Positions 17,367 to 26,895 of a stretch of 64,000 nucleotides of DNA are shown one piece after another. Each line of letters opens with the position of its first letter. Within the stretch, counting starts at the first letter, position 1. The notes beneath the pieces were generated by a model. The model searched no databases, was not told the DNA's origin, and saw only the letters and a list, made by a program, of their open reading frames with translations. The stretch is from positions 62,001-126,000 of the forward strand of contig JBPOJE010000011.1 in NCBI GenBank assembly GCA_052033935.1. The letters run 5' to 3'. This DNA comes from JAGVUD01 sp052033935. GTDB lineage: Bacteria > Armatimonadota > UBA5829 > DSUL01. Both the position numbers and the translations under genes were made by a program.

Positions 17367-18812
17367 GTGGTCTCTGTTGCAAAAGTCAGCCGCAGTGTAG
17401 TAGCTGGACTCGTGGCAGGTGTGGCGGGATGGACTGTGTTCATGGTGCTGTGGGCGCTCTACCCCTCCCGCAACCTTGAAGTGCTCGGCCTGCGCAGTGG
17501 CGCCTACGAGCAGCTCTTCGCGGCGATCTTCGGCGCACTCCTCGGACTTACACTCGGTTTCGTGGAAGGCATCAACACGGGGTCACAGAAGCAGCTCGTA
17601 CGCGCCTGCGCTGCATTCACCGCCGCTGGCACGCTGGGCGGTCTGGTTGGCATCTATCTGGGACAGATGGCCATGGGCTTCATTGGTGGCAGCATACCGC
17701 GGTCGGACTTCAGGCTGATCGCTTTCTTGCGGCTGCTGCTTGCACGGACGTTGGCCTGGGGCCTCTGGGGTGTGGTGGCAGGCGTGGGCCTGGGCATTGC
17801 TCTCGGGGCCATCACAGGATCAACACGCCGCCTTCAACTCGCCGCGGCGGGCGGCGCTCTGGGCGGGTTGCTCGGCGGGTTTCTCTTTCAGCTTCTGGGT
17901 GCGCTTGGCCCACTCATGAGCTACCCTGTCCAGACGTTGGTGTCCTTCACGTGCATCGCCGTAGCCATCGCATTCCTGCAGGCGCTGGCGCAGGAGATGT
18001 TCAAGCAGGCGTGGGTGAGGGTACTCGTGGGCAGAGGCGAGGGACGGGAGTTCCAGATCGCGAAGCCCACCACCGTTATCGGGCGCGACGAGTTGGCGGA
18101 CATCCCGCTGTTCGGCGACCAGCAGATCGCGAAGCGTCACGTGCTGATTCAGCAGGCGCAGGGGCGTCATACGGCGGTCGCGGCGGCCCCGGGGCTGGCG
18201 TTCGCGGTGAACGGGCAGATGCTCGCGAGCGCTCCGCTGAAAGACGGCGACCTCATCCGCATTTCATCGCGCGAGTTGGAGTTCCACGAGAAGGCCAGCC
18301 GGCAGTATTCCCCGGCAGCCGCGAGGCAGTTCCAGCAGCAGCCCCCGCCCGTATCCGAGCCGGCGGTTGACGTGGCCCCGGGCACCTGCCCGTTCTGCGG
18401 TCAGACGAAGGACGCCTACGGCAACTGCGGCTGCACGGTGGGCACCGCTCAGCCCACGCCGCAGCCTGCGAATCAGGCGGCCACGCAGATGTTCGGGCAG
18501 TCTCCGGGCTTCGCGCCGGGCGGCGGGATCGGCTTCGCGATCGTCGCGGGCCCGGCCGCCGGAAGGCGCATCACCCTTGCCGAAGGCCAGTCGGCGGGCA
18601 TCGGGCGGTCGCCGGACGCGGACATTGCGGTTGAGGCAGACACATTCATGTCGCGGCGTCATGCGCACATCAGCGTGCAGGGAGGAGCCGCCGTGGTGCA
18701 GGACGACGGCAGCGCGAACGGCACATTCGTGAACGGATCGAGGGTGACGCAGCAGGCTCTGCGCCCCGGAGATATCATATCGGTGGGACAGACGCAGATT
18801 CGCGTTGAGTAG
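17367..18812 (+). CDS. Multipass membrane protein with two FHA domains and a zinc ribbon
   Basis: 481 residues from a GTG one base after the previous stop. Residues about 1-210 contain five or six hydrophobic helices rich in Gly and Ala. Residues about 215-310 form a first, degenerate FHA domain (PTTVIGRDELADIPLFGDQQ, then IAKRHVLIQ). A CPFCGQTKDAYGNCGC zinc ribbon follows at about residue 341. The last 95 residues are a canonical FHA domain (SAGIGRSPDADIAVEADTFM, SRRHAHI, DDGSANGTFVNGSRV). Predicted to read phospho-Thr at the inner membrane face. Together with its neighbours it suggests a kinase-controlled assembly whose kinase is encoded elsewhere. Confidence 0.78.
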   Translation: MVSVAKVSRSVVAGLVAGVAGWTVFMVLWALYPSRNLEVLGLRSGAYEQLFAAIFGALLGLTLGFVEGINTGSQKQLVRACAAFTAAGTLGGLVGIYLGQMAMGFIGGSIPRSDFRLIAFLRLLLARTLAWGLWGVVAGVGLGIALGAITGSTRRLQLAAAGGALGGLLGGFLFQLLGALGPLMSYPVQTLVSFTCIAVAIAFLQALAQEMFKQAWVRVLVGRGEGREFQIAKPTTVIGRDELADIPLFGDQQIAKRHVLIQQAQGRHTAVAAAPGLAFAVNGQMLASAPLKDGDLIRISSRELEFHEKASRQYSPAAARQFQQQPPPVSEPAVDVAPGTCPFCGQTKDAYGNCGCTVGTAQPTPQPANQAATQMFGQSPGFAPGGGIGFAIVAGPAAGRRITLAEGQSAGIGRSPDADIAVEADTFMSRRHAHISVQGGAAVVQDDGSANGTFVNGSRVTQQALRPGDIISVGQTQIRVE

Positions 18813-18840
18813 GCGGTCAGCACAGGCGAGAGGTGATTTG

Positions 18841-20196
18841 ATGAGCATGAACATGTTCGGTTCGGACGATGATCGCACGCAGGCGTTCGGAGCGCCCCCA
18901 CCGGACCCCGGAGCGACACAGGCTTTTGCGGCCGATATGAACCGCACCCAGATGGCGGGCGCGCCCGGCGCGGGCTCCATCACCCTGGAGATTGTCGCCG
19001 GCAACGCGTATGCCCTCTCCACGAAGAACACCCGCGAACACGCGCTGATCCGCGCAACGGCACCTCAGGGCGCAATGGGACAGCGCATGCCCCTCAACCT
19101 CTGCCTGCTGCTCGATCGCAGCGGCTCGATGGAAGGCCAGCCTCTGGAATACGCGAAGCGGGCCATGCACTATGTTGTGGACCTTCTGCAGCCCGCCGAC
19201 GTGCTCTCGGTCGTAACGTTCGAAGACGGCGTCGAGGTGATGATGCCCGCGCGGCGCGTGGTGAACAAGGAGCTGATCAAGCAGCACATCTCGCGCATTC
19301 AGCCGGGCAACACGACGAATATCTATGACGGTTTTGTGGCGGCCTGCAGCCAGGTGGCAAGCGTCCCGGCGGGGTATGTGAACCGCGTGCTGCTACTGAC
19401 GGACGGCGAGCCGACGGCCGGGCTGACCGACTTCCCCTCAATTGTGGGACAGGTGGCGGAACAGAAGTCGCGCGGGATTACCCTGACCTGCCTGGGGTTC
19501 GGCCCCGAGTACAACGAAGAGCTTCTGGTGGGCATGGCGAAGCGGGCGGGCGGCAACTACTACTACATCGCGCGTCCGGATCTGCTTCAGGAGGTCTTTC
19601 GCAAGGAGATGGAGGCGTTGCTGTCGGTGGTCGGACGCAATCTGCGGCTGACGCTGAGGCTTTCGCGCTGGTGCCAATTGCGCCAGGTGTACGGCAAGCA
19701 GCCCACCTGGGGTGACCGGTCCGCCGAGGTGACGCTCGCCGATCTGGAGCGCGGCGCGACGGTGAGCGCGCTGGTCGAGATGGAGCTAGGCAACCGGCCG
19801 GGCGGAGTGTATCGCGTGGCGCGAGCGGAACTGCTGTACGATGACGCGGTGAGCGGACGGCAGGAGCGCGTGGGCGGCGACGTGGTTTTCAACTTCGTGG
19901 CGGACGAGAACCTGGTCGCGTCGGGCCGCAATGCGGCAGTGGATCAGGAGCTTCAGGTCGCGCTTGCTTCGCGCAGCCTGGAGCAGACGGTGATGGGCAT
20001 GCGGACGCAGGCGATCAGCCCTCAGGCAGCGGTCGCCGAGCTGGAGAAGACGCAGGCGCTGCTGGTGTCGCAGGGGCGCACGCAGGAGGCGGCGCAGGTG
20101 AAGGAAGCGCTGGACGCGGCGCGTTCGGGAGCGGATCTGCAGAAGACGCTGGTGGGCACTGTTCTAAACCTCGAACAGGGCAAGACGAAGCAGTAA
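18841..20196 (+). CDS. von Willebrand factor A domain protein
   Basis: 451 residues from the ATG at 18841 (gagaggtgat upstream). An earlier in-frame start at 18805 would overlap the FHA gene and lacks a ribosome site. There is no signal peptide, so it is probably cytoplasmic. The first 60 residues contain Thr-Gln-rich stretches (DDDRTQAFGAPPPDPGATQAF, residues about 7-27), repeated DRTQAF/GATQAF/MNRTQM motifs that look like phospho-Thr targets for the neighbouring FHA domains. This is an inference. Residues about 95-280 are a VWA domain with an intact MIDAS: LLLDRSGSMEG, PGNTTNIYDG, LLTDGEPT. The C-terminal 170 residues are beta-rich then helical. Third gene of the FHA/FHA/VWA set. Confidence 0.85.
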   Translation: MSMNMFGSDDDRTQAFGAPPPDPGATQAFAADMNRTQMAGAPGAGSITLEIVAGNAYALSTKNTREHALIRATAPQGAMGQRMPLNLCLLLDRSGSMEGQPLEYAKRAMHYVVDLLQPADVLSVVTFEDGVEVMMPARRVVNKELIKQHISRIQPGNTTNIYDGFVAACSQVASVPAGYVNRVLLLTDGEPTAGLTDFPSIVGQVAEQKSRGITLTCLGFGPEYNEELLVGMAKRAGGNYYYIARPDLLQEVFRKEMEALLSVVGRNLRLTLRLSRWCQLRQVYGKQPTWGDRSAEVTLADLERGATVSALVEMELGNRPGGVYRVARAELLYDDAVSGRQERVGGDVVFNFVADENLVASGRNAAVDQELQVALASRSLEQTVMGMRTQAISPQAAVAELEKTQALLVSQGRTQEAAQVKEALDAARSGADLQKTLVGTVLNLEQGKTKQ

Positions 20197-20304
20197 GCAG
20201 GTTGCAAACCCGCAAAGGATATCTCCAGCGCATGCGCCAATGAAGCGTCTGGTGAAACACCGGCACTGAGCGGCAAGGCCGCATTTGATGGACAGGAGAT
20301 TTCT

Positions 20305-21060
20305 ATGGCTGGCAAGATTCCTATTGGTCTTCAGTTGTATTCGATTCGCGAGGACTGCGCACGCGATCTGCCCGCGACGCTGAAAGCAGTCGCGGAGATG
20401 GGCTATGACGGGGTGGAGTTCGCGGGCTACCACGGCTATCCGGCCGCGGACCTACGCAAGCTGCTGGACGATTGCGGGCTGAAATGCTGCGGAACCCACA
20501 CGGGCATTGACACCCTGCTGCCCGAGCAGATGGCAGCGACGGTGGAGTTCAACAAGACTCTCGGCAACCGGTTTCTGATAGTCCCGGGCCTGCCCGGGGA
20601 ATACACGGAATCGAAGGCGGCGTGGCAGAAGACGGCACAGACCTTCAACCAGATAAGCGACGCCCTGGCGCCTCTGGGCATGGTGACGGGCTACCACAAC
20701 CATTTCACCGAGTTCGCGCCGCTGGACGGCGAGATGCCCTGGGACACCTTCTTCGGCAACACGAAGAAGGAAGTGGTGATGCAGCTCGACACCGGCAACG
20801 CAATGCACGGCGGCGCGGACCCGGTGCCATTCCTGAAGCGCTACCCGGGGCGCGCGCTCACGGTGCACCTCAAGGAGTATGCGAGCGGGTACGACAAGGC
20901 GCTGATCGGCGAGGGCGAGGTGAAGTGGCAGGAGGTCTTCGAGCTCTGCGAGAACTTCGGCAACACCGAATGGTACATCGTGGAGCAGGAGTCGTACGCG
21001 CTGCCGCCGCTCGAGTGTGTTGACAAGTGCCTGCAGAACCTGCGCAAGATGGGCAAGTAG
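20305..21060 (+). CDS. Sugar phosphate isomerase/epimerase (AP-endonuclease-2-like TIM barrel)
   Basis: 251 residues with a strong ribosome site (acaggag). Xylose-isomerase-like TIM barrel, PF01261 type: IPIGLQLYSIREDCARDLP, YDGVEFAGYHGYP, CGTHTGID, GYHNHFTEF, LDTGNAMHGG, VHLKEY and a C-terminal EQES. The His and Glu in these motifs should form the metal site. Members of this family interconvert ketoses or inosose-type sugars, often in GH-linked loci. No pathway neighbours decide the substrate. Confidence 0.85.
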   Translation: MAGKIPIGLQLYSIREDCARDLPATLKAVAEMGYDGVEFAGYHGYPAADLRKLLDDCGLKCCGTHTGIDTLLPEQMAATVEFNKTLGNRFLIVPGLPGEYTESKAAWQKTAQTFNQISDALAPLGMVTGYHNHFTEFAPLDGEMPWDTFFGNTKKEVVMQLDTGNAMHGGADPVPFLKRYPGRALTVHLKEYASGYDKALIGEGEVKWQEVFELCENFGNTEWYIVEQESYALPPLECVDKCLQNLRKMGK

Positions 21061-21142
21061 CAGCCCGGGTTCACAGCGCCGCCCGGCGAGGGCACGCTGC
21101 GGATTCATGAGCCCGCTGGCCCGCCCGGACCAACGGGCGCCA

Positions 21143-21172
21143 TTGACCTTGCCGACCGTTTGGCCCTATACT
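21143..21172 (+). promoter_or_regulatory. Sigma70-type promoter for the amidase gene
   Basis: TTGACC (21143-21148) and TATACT (21167-21172) separated by 18 bases, about 70 bases before the amidase ATG. Confidence 0.55.
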
Positions 21173-21243
21173 GAGAGCTGGACGCCGCCGCGGCAATGAC
21201 AGCTTCTCACCTTCGAGCAACTGCCTCACAGGAGAATGCCCAT

Positions 21244-23385
21244 ATGGTACGTTTGCAGATTCGTCAGTCTCTTACAGCCCTGATAGCAGCGCTCTTGTGC
21301 TGTGCGGCGCTGCCCGGACAGGCCGCCACGTCTGTGTATGTGACGCCGGACGGCGCTCTCTACGCGCTTGCCGTTTCCGGGCCGGACACCGTGGAGACGG
21401 CGCTTCAGGCGCTCGGCAACCCGCCTTACACGGCACCGGACGGCCGGGCGCTGGACTCCGCCATTCCTTTCGGAACCCGGCTTCTGAGCTACTCGGTCGG
21501 TGACGGCATGGCGATTGTGGACTTCTCGCGCGACATTATCGGAGACGGACTGGATGACGCGCGCCTGGAAGCGATTCACACTCAGGTGAGGTTCACGCTG
21601 GAGACCAACGGCGCGCCAGCGAGCGCGCGCTTGCTTGCCGCGGGCAAGGACCTGTACGAGTATCTGCCGCCGGAAAACCCGGTTCCGCCGAATCCCGCTG
21701 GCCGCGCCGCGCCGAGGCTTGCGGCTGGAACTCTGGCGGGAAAGATCATCACTCTTTCGCCAGGGCATGGCCTCAAGTGGTCCGGAAGCTCGTGGACGAC
21801 AGACCGGCCTGTTTACTGCGCCCCCCTGAACCAGGAAGACTACCACAACCTGGAAATGGGCATCTATCTGGAAACCTATCTTATGGAAGCCGGGGCGACA
21901 CTGAAAACGAACCGCTGCACCAACAAGAGCTACGGCAACCACCCCATCGGCCAGCCATGGTGGCGCATGGGGCCGTCGTACTGGCTGCAGCACAAGGGCT
22001 ACCCGTGTTCCATCTACGCGAACTCCACCGGCGACTGCACGCTGGGGGCAGGGGCGAGCGAAGCCAACGACAACATCCGCGCGCGCGGGCTGGCCTCTAA
22101 CTACGATGGGGTAGATATTCACGTCGCGATCCACACGAACGGTTATCGGGGCGACTGCGTTGGTTCGAGCTGCCCCTCGGGGACAGCCACGTATTACGAC
22201 AATAGCACGAGCCACGCCGCCTGGGGCGCTGTCAGCCGTGACCTAGCGACCAAGATCCAGAACGCCGTCATGAGCGCTGTCCAGAATCACTACCCGGACT
22301 CGACGTGGAAGAACCGGGGGACGCCGGATTTCGCGGGCAACAACTACGAGACGCGCGTTCCACAGCGGGCCGCGGCCCTCATTGAGAACGGCTTCCACGA
22401 CACCTGCGACAAGGACGCCGTGTATCTGCAGGACAACTTCTTCAGGTCCCTCACGATGTGGGCGATGTACAAGGGGATTTGCGACTACTTCGGTGTCGCG
22501 ACCACGTGGGTGATGTACTCCAGCGAGCTTGTGAGCCACGATATCCCGGCGAAGATGAAGGCCGGAGAGACGGTGCAGGCGCACATCACCATGCGCAACC
22601 ACGGCGTGCTCTGGAACAACGCGCGCCAGTTCCGGCTGGGCGCGTTCGGTGACAGCGATCCGCTGAGCGCGACAACCCGCGTGGAGGTCGCCAGCGAGGT
22701 GGCTCCCGGCAACTCGGTGACGTTCACGCTGACACTGACCGCCCCATCCAGGCCTGGAACCTACGTCACAGACTGGCAAATGGTACGGGACGGGTACACA
22801 TGGTTCGGCGATGTGGTGCGGCAGTTCGTGGTGGTTGAAGCGGTGGACTCGGTTCCTCCCGAGATAGCCTTCGTAGCGGTGACGCCGAACCTGGCGGCAC
22901 CGGGAGACAGCCTGCTTGTGGAGGTTGATGCAACGGATGACCGGGACGTGGCGTCGGTAACGGTTGCCGGACTGCCGATGTCGCACGTTTCGGACAGGAT
23001 ATGGTCACGGACGATAAGCGCCACCGGGGGCCTCGGTGAGCATCCGCTGGCTGTCATTGCCACCGATACGAGCGGCAACACTACGACGGCGTCTGGCGCA
23101 TATACCGTGGGAAGCATTCTGTGGGCTTCAAGCCAGAGCCTGAGCCAGGATGACATCATTGCTCTTATGGCCGGGCGGTATCTGTTCTCGACCTGGGGAC
23201 GTGTGACGAGTGTGACCGTGGATGGCTTTGCTCTTCAGGGAGCGAATGGCGAGACAGTTCAGGTGAGAGCGCCCGGGCATACGCTCGGGCAAGGCCACTT
23301 CGCCGCCGCGCGCGGCAGGTGGGACGGCAACGCCACCCCGCCGGCGCTCAGCTGCCAGCCGCAGCATGTACACAGGCTGGACTAG
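21244..23385 (+). CDS. Secreted N-acetylmuramoyl-L-alanine amidase with GerMN domain, Ig-like domains and C-terminal OB-like module
   Basis: 713 residues from the ATG at 21244 (aggag upstream; signal peptide ending near GQAATS). Residues about 25-140 are a GerMN (sporulation/germination) domain. Residues about 160-415 are an Amidase_3 domain, a zinc amidase that cuts the MurNAc-L-Ala bond of peptidoglycan. Ligands appear in LSPGHG (His), NLEMGIYLETYLMEAG (Glu) and VDIHVAIHTNG (His), with the catalytic Glu in ALIENGFHD. The amidase domain is interrupted by a long Trp- and Cys-containing insert. Residues about 420-640 look like Ig/CARDB-type domains. The last 75 residues (RYLFSTWGRVTSVTVDGFAL, then ATPPALSCQ) match the C-terminal module of the two secreted paralogs at 48.6-51.1 kb. 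Predicted cell-wall hydrolase for growth or separation. Confidence 0.85.
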   Translation: MVRLQIRQSLTALIAALLCCAALPGQAATSVYVTPDGALYALAVSGPDTVETALQALGNPPYTAPDGRALDSAIPFGTRLLSYSVGDGMAIVDFSRDIIGDGLDDARLEAIHTQVRFTLETNGAPASARLLAAGKDLYEYLPPENPVPPNPAGRAAPRLAAGTLAGKIITLSPGHGLKWSGSSWTTDRPVYCAPLNQEDYHNLEMGIYLETYLMEAGATLKTNRCTNKSYGNHPIGQPWWRMGPSYWLQHKGYPCSIYANSTGDCTLGAGASEANDNIRARGLASNYDGVDIHVAIHTNGYRGDCVGSSCPSGTATYYDNSTSHAAWGAVSRDLATKIQNAVMSAVQNHYPDSTWKNRGTPDFAGNNYETRVPQRAAALIENGFHDTCDKDAVYLQDNFFRSLTMWAMYKGICDYFGVATTWVMYSSELVSHDIPAKMKAGETVQAHITMRNHGVLWNNARQFRLGAFGDSDPLSATTRVEVASEVAPGNSVTFTLTLTAPSRPGTYVTDWQMVRDGYTWFGDVVRQFVVVEAVDSVPPEIAFVAVTPNLAAPGDSLLVEVDATDDRDVASVTVAGLPMSHVSDRIWSRTISATGGLGEHPLAVIATDTSGNTTTASGAYTVGSILWASSQSLSQDDIIALMAGRYLFSTWGRVTSVTVDGFALQGANGETVQVRAPGHTLGQGHFAAARGRWDGNATPPALSCQPQHVHRLD

Positions 23386-23437
23386 CGCGGGAACAGACAG
23401 TCCAGGCCGGAGCACACACCACAGGAGATACGCCGCG

Positions 23438-23869
23438 ATGAACAACAGCGACAGCCTTAGGGCCAGCATCCTCACACAGGCCCTGGGGGACCTGCGCAAC
23501 CGTCTGATTCGCCTGCACAAGACGCTTCTGCTCGTGGAGCGCAGGAGCTACGAGCGCATGAACGGACGGATCGCGAGCCCGGCCCGGTTCTTCGAGCTTG
23601 CCGTCTCCGACCCATGGTTTGCGTGGCTGCGGCCGGTCTCGGAGTTGATCGTGCGGATTGACGAGGTACTCGCGGAAGAAGGCGGCGCGCAGGAGAATGA
23701 GGCGGACATCACTCTGCGTAAAGCCGGGGGTCTGCTGACCCCAGACGAGATGGGCGCGGAGTTCCAACGGCGCTACTACGAAGCGCTACAGATGGAGCCG
23801 CCGGTTGTGATGGCACATGCGGAGGCTGTGCGCATCATTCGCGAAGCAACCGCAAAGCTCAAGGAGTAG
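23438..23869 (+). CDS. Conserved hypothetical protein (no named function)
   Basis: 143 residues from the ATG at 23438 (acaggaga upstream). All-helical, cytoplasmic, no membrane segment. The pattern LIRLHKTLLLVERRSYERMN, then SPARFFELAVSDPWFAWLRP and LSELIVRIDEV-like sequence is one I recognise from widespread short hypothetical proteins, mainly of Proteobacteria, that have no assigned role. The C-terminus ends with a YYEALQMEPPVVMAHAEAVR helix. Its stop lies 8 bases from the convergent stop of the next gene, leaving no room for a separate terminator. Confidence 0.7.
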   Translation: MNNSDSLRASILTQALGDLRNRLIRLHKTLLLVERRSYERMNGRIASPARFFELAVSDPWFAWLRPVSELIVRIDEVLAEEGGAQENEADITLRKAGGLLTPDEMGAEFQRRYYEALQMEPPVVMAHAEAVRIIREATAKLKE

Positions 23870-23877
23870 CCCTGGCA

Positions 23878-26061
23878 TCAGGGCTGCCAGGGTCCTCCGG
23901 TGTTGACCACCATCTCGGAGGCGACCTCAGTCAGCAGGCGCTCGATGGCGCTGCCGGATGTGAAATCCCAAAACGAGGTGTCCTTCGCGCGCAGTGCCAG
24001 CACTGCCGCGGTCCAGGCCGCGCCCCAGCCCGTCTCGACGCTCCACGCGCCCCACCCCGCATCAGCGCTGCTTGCCCAGTAGTCCCACCGCCGGAAGTCG
24101 AACGCCCGGAACCAGCAGCCATCGAACCACGGCAAAGCGTCCGAACGGACCTGCACCCGGCAGAGGAAATCCGCAAGCCGGTCCCCGGCGGCCTTGAGCC
24201 TGGCGTCGCCTGTCGCCGCGAAGGCTTCGTGAAAGCCCAGAAGCGCAAAGCCCGTAGTGTAGAGCTGATCCGACGCGGGATCACCGTCCCTCTGAATCAG
24301 CGGAGTCTCACCCGTGCCGTAGGCCTCATTCGATTGAGGGATGAGATAATGCCCGCCCCCCGTGCCCGCCAGCTTCTCCTGTAGCGCGCCCGAACGGTCC
24401 TGCCGCTCGATCAGATCGCTCGCGATACGGCTCAGCCATTCGCGATGCTCCGGAGTATCCTCCACCCGGACCAACCAGGCGAGGCAGAGCAGCATCCGCG
24501 CCCGCTCGATCGAGTCCTGCCAGCGCCATCCGCCGGGATACTGCTCCAAGGTCATTCGGATGGCGTTGCGCGTGCTGTCCAGAAACGCGCGCTGTCCGGT
24601 CTGTTTGTACGCCCACAGGTTGCACGCCCAGAGGTAGCTCTCGAAGTGCGGGGAGTAGTTCACGTTCTCCGCATCGGCGAAGGCCTTCCAGCCCCTTGCT
24701 TCCAGCGGCCCAACGTCCACCCGGTCTTCGCGGAAGCCGAGCTTGCCGGTGGTGCGCAGGTTTGCCAGAAGCCCCCGCAGCACCCATTTGTCCCAGTCCC
24801 CGCTTTTGAGGCAGGCCGAAGCCAGAATGGTCGCGAGCAGCACGCGGGCGTTGTCGTCGCCGTAGTTGCCGATGGTCCAGGCGGGATGCACGGCACCCCA
24901 TCCGATGAGGCCGAAGGCGGGATGCGCCGGGTCGGCGCGGACGCCCCCGCACATGCCACTGCTGACGTAGAGATAATCGAGCAGGTTTCGCGCCGCTTTC
25001 GCGCTTGCCCGGTCTTTGTTGACCACGGAATCGAGTGCGAACACCATCGCCGCTTCGGCATTGCAGTCCGCCCGCAGAGGAAGACGCTGCGGCTGTGAGC
25101 CATCCGGGTTTATGGCCGAGGCGTACCCCTCAAGGATACCGAAGGAGCCGTCGCCGGCGGGTTTGTCCGCGGGCGGGATGTCAACCGCCTCGACGCCCGC
25201 GGCAAGCTGACTCTCGACTTCGGCCTTTCGCCATCCGGGCACGAGCAGCCGCGAGTTGTGGTACCACCGAACGAACGAGCGCACTGCCCGATTCTCGGCA
25301 TCATCCGGGAGCCTATCGAGACGGCCATAGGCAGGCCAGACCCTGTGAGGTGCCTCGAAGTCCGGCACGGTGTGCTCCGGATCGAGCCTGGAGAGGATGA
25401 CGCGCCACACCGTCACCCATTCTTCGTGCGGGGCAAAACGCGCCGATACGAACCCGCTGAGCATGGTTCCCGCAACTATCAGGCTGCCGTCGCCGGACTC
25501 TCCGAGGAGCGTGGCCACATCATCCGGCAGACCGAACAGAGCGGTGTCGTAGCCAGCGACACGGGCGATCGAGAGTATAGGTTTCAGCCCCTGCAGTTCA
25601 ACATACGCACACTGATGCGCGGAGAGGATGCGCAGATGTGGAAGCCTCCGGCCGAAGTCCAGGCCCGTCACGACAACGCGCTCCCACACGGCCTTGCGCT
25701 CGTCTCCCACCTCTACCCCCTCGAGCGAATCCGGAAACTCGACGTAAAGGCGAAGCCGCTTGTCGCGCGCGCGGGCAAGCAGCGACGGAGTAACGGACGT
25801 TCGGCTGTCCGGATAGCCGTCGGCGAGGATGAGCACGCCCGACCCGGGCGCGGCGTTCTCAACGGCTTCGAACGCCGTGTCGTAACGCGGCGCTTCTCCC
25901 ACAGAACGGCAGATGGCGGCGTACAGATCATTGTTGGGCGAACAACTGAACACGAGCGACATGGATGGTCTCCGGTGTGCGGGCAAGAGCACCGCCGCTA
26001 CAGCATCCGGCAACATTGCTGCCAGGATGGACACGGCCAGAGCCAGACGTCTGATAGGCAT
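23878..26061 (-). CDS. Secreted protein with putative six-hairpin (alpha/alpha) glycosidase-like domain
   Basis: 727 residues, probably a signal peptide (residues 1-22). Residues about 30-230 form an alpha/beta region that resembles a class I glutamine-amidotransferase-like or substrate-binding domain (SGVLILADGYPDSRTS; VYLFGLPDD-type motif). Residues about 260-700 consist of repeated helical pairs with Trp/Gly-rich loops (DYLYVSSGMCGGVRADPAHP, GNYGDDNARVLLATILA, YLWACNLWAYKQTGQRAFL). Such repeats resemble the (alpha/alpha)6 barrel of alpha-L-rhamnosidase-like and unsaturated-uronyl hydrolase families. No catalytic pair can be assigned confidently, so the enzyme class is an inference. Confidence 0.55.
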   Translation of the reverse strand: MPIRRLALAVSILAAMLPDAVAAVLLPAHRRPSMSLVFSCSPNNDLYAAICRSVGEAPRYDTAFEAVENAAPGSGVLILADGYPDSRTSVTPSLLARARDKRLRLYVEFPDSLEGVEVGDERKAVWERVVVTGLDFGRRLPHLRILSAHQCAYVELQGLKPILSIARVAGYDTALFGLPDDVATLLGESGDGSLIVAGTMLSGFVSARFAPHEEWVTVWRVILSRLDPEHTVPDFEAPHRVWPAYGRLDRLPDDAENRAVRSFVRWYHNSRLLVPGWRKAEVESQLAAGVEAVDIPPADKPAGDGSFGILEGYASAINPDGSQPQRLPLRADCNAEAAMVFALDSVVNKDRASAKAARNLLDYLYVSSGMCGGVRADPAHPAFGLIGWGAVHPAWTIGNYGDDNARVLLATILASACLKSGDWDKWVLRGLLANLRTTGKLGFREDRVDVGPLEARGWKAFADAENVNYSPHFESYLWACNLWAYKQTGQRAFLDSTRNAIRMTLEQYPGGWRWQDSIERARMLLCLAWLVRVEDTPEHREWLSRIASDLIERQDRSGALQEKLAGTGGGHYLIPQSNEAYGTGETPLIQRDGDPASDQLYTTGFALLGFHEAFAATGDARLKAAGDRLADFLCRVQVRSDALPWFDGCWFRAFDFRRWDYWASSADAGWGAWSVETGWGAAWTAAVLALRAKDTSFWDFTSGSAIERLLTEVASEMVVNTGGPWQP

Positions 26062-26133
26062 TGTCCGATTATAGGACGCCCGCCCGCCCGATGCAACGAT
26101 TGTGCCGGATGGCGCTTCCCCTGCACGGCAGGC

Positions 26134-26149
26134 AAGTGGTAGAATGATA
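26134..26149 (+). promoter_or_regulatory. Candidate extended -10 promoter of the pseudopilin gene
   Basis: TGGTAGAAT followed by GATAG gives an extended -10 (TG-n-TAGAAT) about 55 bases before the start. The 11-mer GTAGAATGATA recurs exactly at 51218-51228. Confidence 0.35.
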
Positions 26150-26199
26150 GCATCTCACACAGCCAAGGCCGGATGGCACGCGCTGGATAGGACACTGCC

Positions 26200-26895
26200 A
26201 TGCGACAGGGCTTCACGCTCATTGAACTGCTTGTGGTGATCGCGATTATCGCGGTGCTCGCCGCGATGCTGTTTCCCGTGTTCGCCCGGGCACGGGAGAA
26301 GTCCAGGACCGCCATGTGCCAGACGCACCAGAAGCAGTTGTGCGCGGCGCTGATGATGTATACCGGCGACTACAACGACAAGCTCCCCTGGTTCCAGTTC
26401 CTGACCTGGCACGACTTCGGCGGATCGGTGGGCATGATTCACTTGTACGACCCGTACGTGAAGAACGACAAGATCGTCATCTGCCCGTCGAAACAGGCGT
26501 ACGGGTACAACGAGCACCTCACCTCGCCGCTGGCCAGTGACACGTACGGCAGCCGCATCGGACGGCCTGAGATTCAGGTGTACGCGCCGAACGCCTTTCC
26601 GGGCAGGGGGCGGCCGCTCAGCGACATAGCGTCACCCGCTCTGACGCCTGTCTTCTTCGACACGTTTCAGTATCATCCCGGCCCGGACGGCAAGAAGCGG
26701 GGGTTCGGCTGGGGAGCGGACGACGCCGTCAACCCCGTGCGGCACCTGAACAACCACAATGAGGGATCGAACTACGCGTTTCTGGACGGGCACGTGTGCT
26801 GGTACCGTCCGCAGGGCGGCGGATTCCACGTCGTCATCGAGGGGATGGACTACGACGGCAACGGCAGCGTCGGGACGGCGACAGTGATGAGATGA
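26200..26895 (+). CDS. Type II secretion/prepilin-like protein (DUF1559-type pseudopilin)
   Basis: 231 residues. It starts with a type IV prepilin-like leader and methylation site (MRQG/FTLIELLVVIAIIAVL): cleavage after Gly4, Phe5 methylated, then a 20-residue hydrophobic helix. The MLFPVFARAREKSR that follows is the signature of the very large pseudopilin family of Armatimonadota, Planctomycetota and Verrucomicrobiota. The C-terminal H-x9-DG motif (HLNNHNEGSNYAFLDGHVCW) is intact. The globular part probably assembles into pilus-like or secretion structures, but no other pilin or secretion gene is nearby. Single-gene unit. Confidence 0.9.
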   Translation: MRQGFTLIELLVVIAIIAVLAAMLFPVFARAREKSRTAMCQTHQKQLCAALMMYTGDYNDKLPWFQFLTWHDFGGSVGMIHLYDPYVKNDKIVICPSKQAYGYNEHLTSPLASDTYGSRIGRPEIQVYAPNAFPGRGRPLSDIASPALTPVFFDTFQYHPGPDGKKRGFGWGADDAVNPVRHLNNHNEGSNYAFLDGHVCWYRPQGGGFHVVIEGMDYDGNGSVGTATVMR

